A stretch of 64,000 nt of DNA, taken from Trichodelitschia bisporula (lineage: Eukaryota > Ascomycota > Dothideomycetes > Phaeotrichales > Phaeotrichaceae). This document shows, piece after piece, positions 11,436 through 22,696 of this stretch; position 1 is the first letter of the stretch, and every line of letters begins with the position of its first letter. The position numbers were made by a program, and so were the translations under genes. The stretch spans positions 186,001-250,000 of the forward strand of contig ML996705.1 in NCBI GenBank assembly GCA_010356995.1. Direction: 5' to 3'. The notes below the pieces were generated by a model, which worked only from the letters and a program-made list of their open reading frames with translations, made no database searches and was not told the DNA's origin.

Positions 11436-14400
11436 GGACCGTGACGCGTGGATCAGACTCTGGTGAGGTGGAGAACGGGTGTGGAGGCGCGGGATTTCAT
11501 ACTATTTCATACTGTATCATTATGTTTAGGCGGTTTTCCGTTTTGAATCCCAGCGAGGCGGTTTGAGTGGGGCTGGGGGGGGCGGTGGTTCAGGCGTTGG
11601 CGGCTCTCTGGTCAACTCAGTAAGGCGTTTTTTTTCATCGGGGAGTTGGGGAATGGAAATTGGAAAGGGCACTGAAACGGAAACGGGAAACGGGATACAC
11701 CGGCGAAAACGGGGGCATCGGCTTACGAGCCCCGATTTTCTGGCGTCGAGGGCCGATGCCCGGCGCGATTGTGTGGCATTCTGCGGACTTACTGGCTTTT
11801 CTGAACGGGTTAACGAGTTGATGCGTAGACGGGTGACGCCTACGATGTTTATTAAAGCGCGTGCGTTGTGTGCTGCAGGTGTAGAATGGAAAAGTGAAAA
11901 AGGGGCCGGGGGATAGGTCGCTGTGCCTTGCTGGACCGTGACCTATTGCTTGTTGTGAATGTAGCCATGGAGGTTGGAGGGGTTGTGTGTTTATTGTGGA
12001 GTGGGGCGGGGTTGGTTGGGAAGGAACTGAGCGATGCGCGGATGAGGCAAAAGACCAAAGGAAAAAATGGCCAGGGTCCCCTTTCGAGCACTAAATACTG
12101 ATTTGGTGCGGCGTGGGGAGGGACAGGTACTGTGGCCCTGGGCAATGACTCTCCGTGCCCGCGATGGAAACCGTGTGCGAGATTTTGGAGCTGTGGACGA
12201 GGCTGACGGCAGGAGATTTGGGTGCTGCGGATGAGCCTGACGGGGAGGGATGAGGCTGTCGAGGATGAGGCTGATGGGAAGAGATTCGTGTGCCGAAAGG
12301 GAAATTTCCGCGCCAAGACCGGACCCGAGGCGGCTATTCTGGCGGGACGCGCGGTTGGATGGCGTTCGACGGGTCGAACGGTTCTGTGGCATGACGGGAT
12401 GGCAGATATCACCTCTCAAGGTTGCCGAGAGAGATGCCGAAGACGAGAGGTGCGGCTGAAGACGCGCTTCGGCGGTTGATGTCGGAGCCGAAAATGCCCG
12501 AATATCCTGACTGGAGAGGTATTTCCAAAACGCAGGACAGGTTTTTTGAGAGCTAATAATGGTATCAGAAAAGCCTCCAGGCACCACGATCAATGCTAGA
12601 AAACCGTCAATGGTCGAAGGTGGTGATTGTTTCCGGACGTTGAGTTCTCCTTCCTAATTCGGCCTAGTTCAGCCTTGTGTGGCTCGGACCAAAAACGGTC
12701 TTCGATGACGCCAGGCTGACGGGATTGGACCCGCGTCACGCGCAGGAGGTTGATGTAAACTTTTAAGCGACGCAAATCGTAGCTGAAAAGGTGGAATTGA
12801 GGGTGGGTTCGTCCAGAAACTGGCGAGACGTCCGCGGTGTCATTCCAGAAGCCTTCGTGATACTCGAACGCCAGCTGCTTCGTCCGCGAAAAGAAAATCT
12901 GACGTGCGACGACAGAGACTGGGAGAGACGCTTGATAGTGGATGAGAAGCGCTCGAGACCCGAGGTTGCGTTGATTAAAGGTGAGTCCGAAAAGGAGACA
13001 AATGTTGCTTGCTGATGAAGGAAGGACGAAAGCTCACTTGGGGAAGCCAAAAGGTATTAGGGGAATGTGCAGCGCTTGACTGGAGCAGAGATCGGCTGGT
13101 TGAGAGATTGACTGCAGCGGGAGGAGGGAGGCACTTCTTATAGTCTTTCTTCCCTCCGGGACGCGTCAGATCTAGCAACGGACGCATGACTCTCCCACTG
13201 TTTGAAGGGTCGATGGTTTATCAGCAGACGAATTGCGGGCTTTTTGCTGATGATTAGGCGTACGTGGAAGATGCGGAGGCTTTGTTTGGTGCCGATAGGG
13301 ACGGGTCCCGCAATCATTCAGTCTCTTACGGGAGTCGGTCGGTGACATCTCCGGCGGCGACATATGATGCAGTTCTCCAATCGCCCTGTAGATATGGTGG
13401 CCAGCTGTATACGGAGTGAGTACAAGCAAGTAGCTTATCCTCAAGGAGAAATCAAGCTCATGATGAATACTTCAAGTTAGAATCCGTAGCACTTGCGGGC
13501 GAGGACACTGATGACCGACGCCAGTCATATGTAAGGTCACTTTTTGGTAGAAAGGGACACGCTATGTCTGATTGCGTCATCTACCTATGGTATAATAACA
13601 TGGCTAAGTACGTTAGCAAGTTTTTCCCTGAGTCGAAGGTCCTACCGGAGTTTGCTCACCATATGTAATGCTTCCAACCACGAATGCCAACAAGGGACCC
13701 AAACCCACGCGTGCGGCCGCGGCCAACCCATAGGCGGCAACAGCGTTGCTGCTGTGAGAAAGCGTCGGTCGACGCATGAAACTCACCTTCCCCTGCGGAA
13801 AGACTCGTTGAGCGACCCAATACGTCATCGAGGTCGGCGCGGACCTTGAAGTGCATTGCGTCGTGCTTACAGAGGGCTCCTATAACTTATCCGGTCACCA
13901 CGGTCCATATAGTGTAAAACTCACTGTGTTGTCACGGACCCACGGCCCTTACACCCTGAAAAGGTCTCTCTTGTCCAGCACTACGGGAATGCGCCTGCAG
14001 GCGCCCCGAGATCGGACCGGGCTGTGAGCTAGGTCGTACCGACAGCGTGCTTTGTCGGCCCCGAGGGCATAGTAAAGACACGCGTCGGAGCTGACGTGTC
14101 TTCAAAAGTTAACAGAAGGTCGAGTCATGGTCGGAATTATCATACCGTTTGTGGGTCTATAGCAATCAGAAGTGGAGCCTTGCAAGCTCGTGGAGACTGG
14201 GATGAAGCCTCAGATCCAGCTCTCGAACATCGCCACCGCTGTCTGGGATCATTTGGGCGTGTAGTTACGAGTTAAGTGCAGGACCAATTTTTAAAGGATC
14301 CATGAGGGACAGATAATGCTGGAGAGTAGTTATTGAGGTGTACCGAGCTGGTACAAATTGTGGGGGGTGTTCCGTTCCAGCAGACAGATCCGTTGTCATG

Positions 14401-15513
14401 TTGGGTAAGTTAGGTAAGCGTGATGCTTGCCAGGTGGTCTGGAGTATAAGACGACCGCGGCGAAACATGAGCAATCGATAGGGATGGAAAAGTGAGTATT
14501 TATGTCGTGTTGAAGGCGAGCATTATTATATCTCCGCTGCCGAAACGCCTCGGGTCCCCGCTTTGGAGGGCGCGACCTCTTGTCCTTGACACATTCACCC
14601 CCCCGCTGTCTGAATTGACGAAATGGGCGAATTTGGGAGATCGATATGTAGCGAGTTCAAGATGTGCATTACTGCCTGAAGGTAAGCAGACGCAAGACAA
14701 ATGGGATGGGTACCTGCACGACTTCACAATCGGGGACTCGCAAAGACGTAAATGATGGGTTGGCCGCCAGATGTACTCCTTGGCCATCAAGCCCCAGGAG
14801 AAGTCTGTTCGCTCTGATAGCTGGATGCGCTCTTTCACGAAAAGAAAGATACTACTCTGGATGGGGAAGGGAAGAGGAAGAGTTGCAGATTTCGCAACAT
14901 GAGATGTTGTTAGTGGGGGCTCGCGCTATGCACCCCGGGCAAAGGCTACTATTACACCTCGCACAAGTAAGAATGGTTAACATGAGGGATCAAGAAGAGC
15001 TGACAATCTAAGAAAACAACCCAGTTGCGAAAAGAGGTTGCGGCCATATATAGAGTTCTAGGCGGGACATGGTCCGCGAACCTCCACAGCACAGTCCAGG
15101 GGACCTCTCAAAAAAGTCGCAGCCATTCTCTTTGGGCGCCTTTGCGGGCATCATCGGCCATGACTTTTCGAGGTGACCCTTCGGAGTGGCATCACAGCAC
15201 GTCGGGTGAAGGTATCAGGCCGATTTGCTGAGCCCATCCAATAGGCATCTATGCAGCTGCAGGCCGCGGGCCGCGAAAGCAGCCGTCCCCTGTTGAACAG
15301 ATGATGGGCCGAAATTGAATCGGAAAATGCAAGTGGCGAGGTGACTGAACTCCAGAACATTCGGATTCGTCAAATTCACACTACTTCAGCGGGTTCCTGG
15401 TGATAGCGTAATCATATGACCAAAGCACGCATCTCCGGCCACAACAGATCGTATATGAAGAACGCACCTCGCTGTTTCACCCACTAACAAACGTTACCGT
15501 CAGGAGAACAAAA
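11436..15513. other. Gene-poor region, 4 kb
   Basis: No recognisable gene on either strand. The strongest protein-like frame is a short plus-strand run at 12791-12980 followed by a GTGAGT, but I cannot assign it to a family or build a gene around it. Base composition becomes less GC-rich from about 13.4 kb. The last ~100 bases are the likely promoter and leader of the thioredoxin gene. Confidence 0.45.
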
Positions 15514-16012
15514 ATGGCACTTATCTCGGTTAACTCGCATTCTCAGTTCCAGTCGCTGCTTTCAGCCAACACTTATGTGGTTGTTGACTTCTACGCAACC
15601 TGGTGCCCTCCCTGCAAGGTCATCGCTCCAGTTTACGAGCAGCTCGCCAAGCAGTTTAATCGGCCCGGTGCGCTAGTTTTTGCTAAAGTAGACGTCGATG
15701 CTCAAGCAGCGATTGCGCGCCAATATGGCATCACGGCGTAAGTGCGGTTAACCGCGTCGAGGACTGCACGTTAATGGAGAAAGCATGCCGACCTTTATGG
15801 TGCTGAAGAACGGGCAGGTGCAGGAAACAATTCGCGGCGCCAACCCGCCGGCACTCCAAGCTGCCATTCGCAAGGCAGTTGCAGATGCGCCGCAAGAAGC
15901 TCCAAAGCAGCAAGAGGAGGCATCTGCGAATAAAGAGGGAAATAACGAGGAGACCGTCAGCGGCAGCTACACTGTTAACAAGGGGAGTGGGTGGAAGATG
16001 TCATTGCGCTGA
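15514..16012 (+). CDS. Thioredoxin
   Basis: Two exons: 15514-15737 and 15784-16012, with a 46-nt intron (GTAAGT...AAAG), give 150 residues. The redox site is YATWCPPCKVI (Cys31 and Cys34). VVVDFYATW precedes it, FAKVDVDAQAAIARQYGITA follows, and the cis-proline is in AMPTFMVLKNG; the GITA/MPTF junction is formed exactly by splicing. The N-terminal ~105 residues make a full thioredoxin fold; a Glu/Gln/Asn-rich tail of ~45 residues follows. The canonical WCGPC is WCPPC here; this change is expected to alter redox potential or partner choice relative to standard thioredoxin. There is no signal peptide, so it is likely cytosolic. It may still reduce general disulfide substrates. Confidence 0.9.
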
Positions 16013-16408
16013 GGGAAGGACATGCCAGTTCGAGGTCGCTGGTGCTGACCTGGGAAAGGAGGAAAGGGAGTAAATCGCATATGGGCCACGAATGGACAGA
16101 GGATACCACGATCTGGAAGGTGCAATGTACCGTACCGTAGCTTTCGGTCTGCCGATATCATGAAGCTGCTCCCATTACGGAGTACACGTGACTTTGTCTC
16201 ATATTGGGACAGAAATCTTGGCGTCCGACGCCGCGCTAAGGCCGCGCTAAGCCAGAATCTCCGGGGGAGGAGCACCTGCAGCACTCGATCAACCACATCC
16301 CCACCTCCCCACTGCACCAAACATCACCGAAAATACGCAACCCCGAGCTGCCCTCCCACAGCTGGCATACACCATCCGCACTTAGAATCTCTCTTCCAGT
16401 CTGCCAAA
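16013..16408. other. Intergenic spacer upstream of Mkt1
   Basis: 396 bases between thioredoxin and Mkt1, both on the plus strand. It probably holds the thioredoxin 3' end and the Mkt1 promoter and leader (CACCAAACATCACCG leader-like sequence just before the ATG). No gene seen. Confidence 0.6.
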
Positions 16409-18725
16409 ATGATTAGAGACTTCCAAGAGTACTCCGCAACCATTGCGAGCACCGAGTCGTTGGATACACTCGCTGCATTCACTGTCGGCATCGAGGCCAC
16501 TGAGTACCTTAACATGCTACCCAAATTCCCAGTTGCCGATGTTAGTCGGCCGATCAAGGAAGCTCTTCTGCCTGCGCTGGGTGGTCTTCCCCTCGGCCTT
16601 CGGTTCGTCATCCAGAAAACCATTTCTGTCTGGCGGCAGCACAAAGTCACACCCGTGTTCGTGTTCAGTGGCCTTGATTTCACCAAGCGAGACGCAACGT
16701 TCGCTGCTTCAGAGGCGAGCGCAGCCATCAATGCCGAAGCTTGGGCGCTATACGACAGCCACGAGCCCGTCAAGGCAGTCGAGATGTTTGGCCAGTCCAC
16801 CTCTGTCACGGCTGAAGACATGTTTCGTTACCTGCAGTCGATTCTTCGCGAAGAGGGCGTCGAGTTTGTCGTAGCTCCGTATGGCGCTAGTGCACAGGTA
16901 TGTGGTGGAGCCGCGTAGCGTATGAGCGTCACTGACACCCGCCACAGCTATCTTACCTCTACTCTTGCGGAACAATCGACACCATTTACGGCTCCTCTGA
17001 GGTCCTCTTCTATGATGTGCCCGACCTCATCACTGGCTGGGATTTTCAGACATCAGAGTTCACCTTCGTGAAGCGGCAGACATGCTTGCGGGACCTGGGG
17101 AATATCTCGAGCGAGACGTTTGTGGATGCATGTCTCCTCGCCGGGTCGAGCGTACTTCCGACCCTCCCCCAGCTCGATCGGCCTGATCCCAAGCGGAATA
17201 ACTCAAAGATTCGAACGGCGGTGGATATAGTGAACAATATCGGCCGCGGCAGCGGGTACGCCGTCTGCCAGCATTTCCAGAACGACCCGGCGTTCATAGC
17301 CCTGGATTACCTGGACAGGTTCCGCAAGGCGAGGTCAGCGATCCGGTTCCACATTGTCCTTACCGCGGACGGGAGGGTACAGCCGCTGCGAGATGATCCA
17401 CCCAGGGATATTCACCTCTTCATTGGCCAGCGCCTGCCTGACGAGATATACCACTACTTGTCTAGGGGCGTCATTGGGCCCCGGGTCTTGAACTGGCGCA
17501 CTTCGGGAGAGATCATCGAGAAGCCACCTCTCGACAATGGGGAGTCGGAGCAGTATCGCCATCTGGTCCGCGATCAGCTGACGGAGATGCGGACGACCGC
17601 TATTGCTCTGCTGTCGTTCTCATTGAATCGCTACTACCACCACACGGACATCAACCTGCGCTGCTGGTTTGACAAGGAACACCCTAAGGTCATCCACATG
17701 AAGGAGGCCACTGACCCGCGCCCCGTCGTCTCCCAGTGGAACGTGCCCATTTCCCGTTTCGGTCCGGAGATCAACAAATACCCCCAGAGCAGCTTGCTCT
17801 CGCTTTGCATCAAGACCCTGACCAATCCTAACTTTGCAGAGAAGTCCATCACACCCAAGAGCTTTGAAAACGTAGGTGTATCAGGCATGTCTCATACTCT
17901 GCTAACCGACCGTAGCAACCCCTTTCCGACAAGGACGAGCTCTTGCTCAATGCAGTGTGGCGCTTCTTGCACCTCCGCGGCTATATCAATAAGGACCACT
18001 CTCTCACAGCGTGGGGCCGCGTATTGCATACTACCCTGGCTGCATTGCCGTCACCTCATCAAGAGGAAGCTGCCATCTTGGCCATCGAGCTTGCGCGTCT
18101 TGGTCTCCTCAACGCGAACCCCATGTTTCTGACATACTCCGGGGCGCCGTACCGCGGGACTGAAGAGACAAAGCGCTTCATTCTGTTGATTTCCCGCGTT
18201 GCGTGTCTGGGGCGGTTTAGCCACAAGGAGATTGGCTACACAGGCCCACTCAGCCGCCACTTGCTTGGCTTTCACTCGATGATCACCGCCGTGCGAAACG
18301 GTCTCAGGGACTTGATGGAGGTCTGTATGACCACGTTGCTCCTTAACGGCGACGCCACGCGTGACGAAGATAAGGATCTGACTGACCTGGGCCTTGAGTA
18401 AGTCCTTGATTTCCGCGTTGCGTCTCTAACACGTATTAGCCTTCCATTTCTTTTGCACAACGATTGCGGGCTGGGGCTAGCCGTGAACTCGTATCTCGAC
18501 GAAGTCTCAAACGCGGCGGATCCATCAGCACCCGAGACAAAGAAGGCCGCTAAGACCAAAGGCTCGCAGGTCTTGTTCTTGTACTCGCTGGACTACGCCG
18601 TTGATATTGACAAGGCCTTTGCTCTCTGGGATGCGGTTTACAAGGGCCTAAAGACTGCTGGCGACATGTTCCCGCACCAGACGGTGTTCGACGACGCTAA
18701 TGAGTTCCTGTCGAAGATGAGGTGA
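16409..18725 (+). CDS. MKT1: Mkt1-like post-transcriptional regulator (XPG/FEN1-fold)
   Basis: Four exons: 16409-16897, 16948-17871, 17916-18397 and 18440-18725, with introns of 50, 44 and 42 nt, all GT-AG and frame-consistent. The product is 726 residues. The N-terminal ~300 residues look like the XPG-N/XPG-I fold (LAAFTVGIEATEYLNML; FVFSGLDF; EDMFRYLQSILREEGVEFVV APYGASAQLSYL; GSSEVLFYDVP). The rest matches the Mkt1 N- and C-terminal regions (YLDRFRKARSAIRFHIVL; LMEVCMTTLLLNGDATRDE; FLYSLDYAVDIDKAFALWD). The XPG fold here lacks the full acidic nuclease site typical of FEN1, as expected of Mkt1. In yeast Mkt1 binds Pbp1 and controls HO and mitochondrial-protein mRNAs in cytoplasmic granules. 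It is a little shorter than the yeast protein. Confidence 0.88.
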
Positions 18726-19726
18726 TCTCCTCCTTCGGGTACTGTCATTTGGTCCGCTATTGGGCACGGCAGGTACTCATGCCAGCTTTAACCCCTTACT
18801 CGTCAGTTACGCCCAACTGGGCGAACCACCAAGGCCATTGTTGCTCACCACCTACTGGAAAAAAGCTCTGCGCACACTTGTAGTTGTCCTAACAATCAGG
18901 ATTTGCGAACCATTGCCTTCCCCCCCGCCCGAAATCCTCACAGGATATCTGCAGCTATTCAGGTTACGGAGGGATCTTCTCTTCGCGTGTGGCAGCCCAG
19001 AAGGACACTCACCAGCACTCAGAGACTGGGGATGATATGATGTCTGTCGAGCTGACAAGCTTGGATGTCTGCAAGCGGGATGGACGTCCTTCATTTACGG
19101 CACCATAACGATGTATGGAGTTTTGGCCTCAGTTAGCAAATGGCAAAAGTGTATTTGGCTTCGGTGCATGGAATGTGCATTGTTCGACGGCTGCTTCCGT
19201 CGTTAGACGCCTGTCGTTAACTTGAAGTTTTGGGCTTTCTACGCTGCATGGGTGACTACAGCCACGCCGCGGTCTGATTGGGCAGGTCTCAGGTATGCTT
19301 CGCTGGAATGCGCGCACCGGCATAATCTCAAAACGAAGCAGACGTCAACAACGGTCAGTGGACGAGGCAGCAGTATTACTTGGCTAATGATATTGCTTTG
19401 AGGCGGTTGGTCAATTGGGCTTTAGACTCGAGTCTTGTGGCTGGTGCAGGGGTCGGACTCGATCTTTGAGTAGGGTGCATTATTCAACTTAGACAATATC
19501 ATCTATGCGTATCCCAAGCACGACACAATGCAGCATTCATCGCGGTATAATCCTCCTTAAATTTCCATCCTACGAATGACTAATATGACTAATATGACGA
19601 AGGACCTGCCATCGGGGATTTGAAGCCTTCGACAGGCAGGCTGAGGCGACGACGGCGACTATCGAACCCGAGAAAAGAGGGACGAAGGTTGAGTGGGCAT
19701 TTCTACGAAAGATTAGACTCAGCCGC
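18726..19726. other. Intergenic region between convergent genes
   Basis: About 1 kb after Mkt1 and before the 3' end of the metallothionein gene. It includes the short duplication gactaatatgactaatatgac near 19577. I see no gene. Confidence 0.55.
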
Positions 19727-19810
19727 TCAAGCACCGAATGGAGAGAACAACGTACAGCAGTTGCAGTTGTCACCGCACTTGCACCCGTTCTGGCATTGAC
19801 ATCCGCCCAT
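19727..19810 (-). CDS. Metallothionein, 27 residues
   Basis: A miniature open frame starting at ATG 19810 and too short for most gene finders. Residues 1-19 contain seven cysteines at positions 4, 6, 10, 12, 16, 18 and 19 in CxC/CxC/CxCC spacing (GCQCQNGCKCGDNCNCC), followed by TLFSPFGA. This matches fungal copper metallothioneins, which are 25-28 residues with seven Cys (Neurospora-type), and should bind Cu(I) as a thiolate cluster in the cytosol. A possible intron starts at the GTACGT overlapping the last codons; if spliced to the CTAAT...TCGTAG acceptor it creates a TAA right after Cys18, giving an 18-residue form with six Cys. A TATA box lies 122 nt upstream of the start, suiting an inducible gene. 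Confidence 0.75.
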   Translation of the reverse strand: MGGCQCQNGCKCGDNCNCCTLFSPFGA

Positions 19811-21727
19811 TGTGAAAGTGAAGTTGGAGTTGGAGGTAGGAAGCGTAAGTGTGTTGATTGGTGCGTGAGGCTGAAACTTTTGGTTGCTGATGGTAGGTTC
19901 TTGTCCCTTCTCTCTCTCCCGGCAGACCGGGCTTATATATCCCATTCTTCCCCTCGTCACGCCCTCTCCGGCCCCACAGTGGCACCCCCCGCTCGCAGTC
20001 CCCCCTACGCTCGTCACCCCTCCACTGGCCGCACAAGTTGCGCACCGCGCGGCGCGCGCCGCTTTTGCGGCCGGAGCGGGGCGCTAGGCGTCCCTCCGCA
20101 GGTCAGGCTGCCTTTCCCCGCATCGGATCAGCGTTCTGGGCTGTACCCCGCGCGGCATGAGCCGTATCCCCAGTTCTGGGCGGGGTTTTTGATGGGGAGG
20201 ACGGGTTCACGGCTTGGAGGACGGCCAATCGTGTTTGGGTGGTGAGGCGCTCCTCCCCACACATTTGTCCCGATGCGGACTAGTGGTGAGCAAGTTTCGT
20301 GGGAGATGGGGGGGGGTGTTGGTCAGTTTGGTGGGGCGAGGGGGTGCGGGGTTAGTGCGGCTGCTGGAGGGATGGTGATGGGATTTGGGGGGTGGGTTGA
20401 TGGAGTGGTGAGGTTTGGATGTGGTGATGGGGTCGTTTGGATGCTCGCTGGCGATCAGCTGTGCGTATTGCTTTTTGCGACGGCGAGCTGAGAAGGCTGA
20501 GGATCTAATGCTGCTTCCGGCGATGGGAGGGGCGCGTGGCAAAATCCCATGCTTTGACGGTCGTCTGAATGGTGTGTTGGGTTTGGATGGTGTCTCTGAT
20601 CCCTTGAATGGGAGGCCTAGGTCTGCAGGGTGTGTCGAGACTCTTCACATTACAAATGGTTCGGCGGCTGAATTGGTCAATTTCAACCGGTGAGTGGCAA
20701 AAAGAACATTCAGCTGCCAGGCTAGTGTGGTTTACGTCAACGATAGATGGTCCACGGAGGGTGTTGTGGGGCGGGAGGGTGTTGAAACCGGAGGGTTGAT
20801 GGCCCGAGTTTCCGCTCCAACTTTCCGTTTGAGCGGTCCTCTCCCATATCAGAGATCGAAGACGGTCCATGGCTTTCTTTTCAAGAAGGATACCCTCTTT
20901 CCCGCGAAGAGCTGGCCTTGTGGAACCACCTTGAGGAGATGAGGCGGAGCTGAGAAGGCTATGCACTCCTCCTGACGACGGCTTTCAGCCCAATCTTAGC
21001 TGCTGGCCCGTTTCGACCAAGAGCAATTGACCGATCTCCTTCTTCAATCTTTCAATGGATTCTATGCGAGCTTCTGGAATGGTAATAAGGCTCTTCCCTA
21101 GAGTGTATCGACCTTCTCAAGCCTACTCTGATCCAGAATGAGCAAAGTCTACGTTCTGAGGGTTTGTGATACTTAATTAGCCGCTCAGAACACGGTTATG
21201 TGGCGGCACTCGCATTTCAGCATCTCGGGCTCGAAGGTTAACCCGTTGACGCCGATGAGCTAGCATGGGGAACAGTGTCGGGGAAGCGGGACGTTCGCGG
21301 GGTCGAGCTTGACAAGGATGCATCGTGGCCGACTTCGCATCGGCCCGCAGGGCCAAACACCTTACCCGCACTTGGCGCCGAGGATGACGATACATTCAGC
21401 CTTAGGGGATATGGAATGGATTGAGTTGTTCAATGCTGAAATTGACCCCCATTTGTATTGCAATCGTGCTCATGGAGTAGGACTTGGAGGTTTTTGCCGG
21501 AATTTGCAAAGTCGACAAGCAACCACCAAAATTGACTTGCACCCAGGCTGCGCCAGCAGCTCACCCGGCAAGCAGGGTAGTCGACATCAATGTCCCTAAT
21601 TATACGTATCATTAGGGTCAACGAGGCTAAAACTTAAATTCAGCCTCGTAGTTGGCGCCCCAACTCGAATGTTCACTCCCTTTCCGCCGTATGACACAGT
21701 CATGACGTATTTCCCGTGAGCGCCACC
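19811..21727. other. Intergenic region
   Basis: Spacer between the divergent metallothionein and lipocalin-like genes. It contains the metallothionein promoter and G/T-rich low-complexity DNA at 20270-20480. I see no recognisable gene in the remaining 1.2 kb. Confidence 0.5.
19933..19939 (-). promoter_or_regulatory. TATA box of the metallothionein gene
   Basis: TATATAA on the minus strand, 122 nt upstream of the metallothionein ATG. A CCCCT (STRE-like) pentamer lies just beyond it at 19950-19954. Strong TATA boxes are typical of stress-inducible fungal genes. Confidence 0.6.
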
Positions 21728-22453
21728 ATGACCTCTCTCACCGTGATCCTCGGCATGCTCTTCCAGAACATCGCGATCATGCATCACCTCAAAACCGCCC
21801 TCCACCAAGCCAAAGATGACGTTGACAGCACACCCAACCTCGCCTCCTCAAAGCCAACAAACCGTCACGACAGCTTAACCTCCCCCCCCCCCTTGCCCTC
21901 CTCATCCACTCTCCGCGCCCCCGGCGCGCCCTCAAACCCACCGCCCCCGCACTTCCTCGAAGGAACCTGGGAAATAACGCATTCCTCACTACCAGCCTTC
22001 CTGCGCATGCACAACGCGAAAATAACTTTCACCGCACGCCCCGGGTCCGACCCCACCCTGGACGACGAAGTAACCTTCGTGCCGATGGCGCTCGGACTGG
22101 GCTCGGTGCAGGGCGTGCATAGCGCCGTGCGGATGACAGAAGATGATGGGGAGGGGGAAGAGCGGGTTGAGGAGTGGGAGTGGCGGGGGAGGAGTTTGGT
22201 GCTTAAGGCGGCGAAGGCGAGGTGGGAGGTTATTGCCTGGGGAGAGGAGGGGGGAGGGTGGTTCGTGGGGTGGATGAGGGAGACGGTGTTTACGCCGAAG
22301 GGGATTAATGTTTATGCTCGTGAGGGGAAGGGGGAGTTCGGGGAGGGGGTTGTGAGGATGCTGAAGGAGCATGGGGAGGAGAGGTTTGGGAAACATGGTG
22401 AGGAGAGTGTTAGTAGAATGGCGCAGGATTTGGTTGAGGTTCCTAGCTCATGA
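21728..22453 (+). CDS. Conserved fungal lipocalin/nitrobindin-like protein of unknown function
   Basis: Single exon, 241 residues. The start is the ATG at 21728 in a perfect GCCACCATG context; an in-frame GTG 12 nt upstream is less likely. The first ~80 residues are Ser/Pro-rich and variable. The conserved part starts at HFLEGTWEITHSSLPAF and continues with KITFTA, LDDEVTFVPM, VQGVHSAV, a WEWRGRSLVLKAAKARWEVI block, WGEE, FTPKGINVYAREGKG and a C-terminal helix. These are elements of a fungal family with a GTWxVTHSTLP start and an alternating beta pattern suggesting a lipocalin-like barrel. A ligand cannot be inferred. It converges with the neighbouring hydrolase gene, 243 nt away. Confidence 0.65.
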   Translation: MTSLTVILGMLFQNIAIMHHLKTALHQAKDDVDSTPNLASSKPTNRHDSLTSPPPLPSSSTLRAPGAPSNPPPPHFLEGTWEITHSSLPAFLRMHNAKITFTARPGSDPTLDDEVTFVPMALGLGSVQGVHSAVRMTEDDGEGEERVEEWEWRGRSLVLKAAKARWEVIAWGEEGGGWFVGWMRETVFTPKGINVYAREGKGEFGEGVVRMLKEHGEERFGKHGEESVSRMAQDLVEVPSS

Positions 22454-22696
22454 GCGATGTGGGACTTCTGCAACAGTGAATGACGGACAAGTGTATTCAG
22501 TTTGGAATTGGCTCTTCTTGAAATCAACCACATGTCGAGGTCAATGGTGATAGTCATCAGGGAGAATTAATGCATTCGTCATCCCATGTTCAATTGTCTT
22601 CCATGTCTTCCATGTCACAAGGCCCAGGTTATATCGACGCCTAGCCACATAAGCCGTCCCGTCCTACGCCATGTTTTTAAACCCAACCGAAAGATA

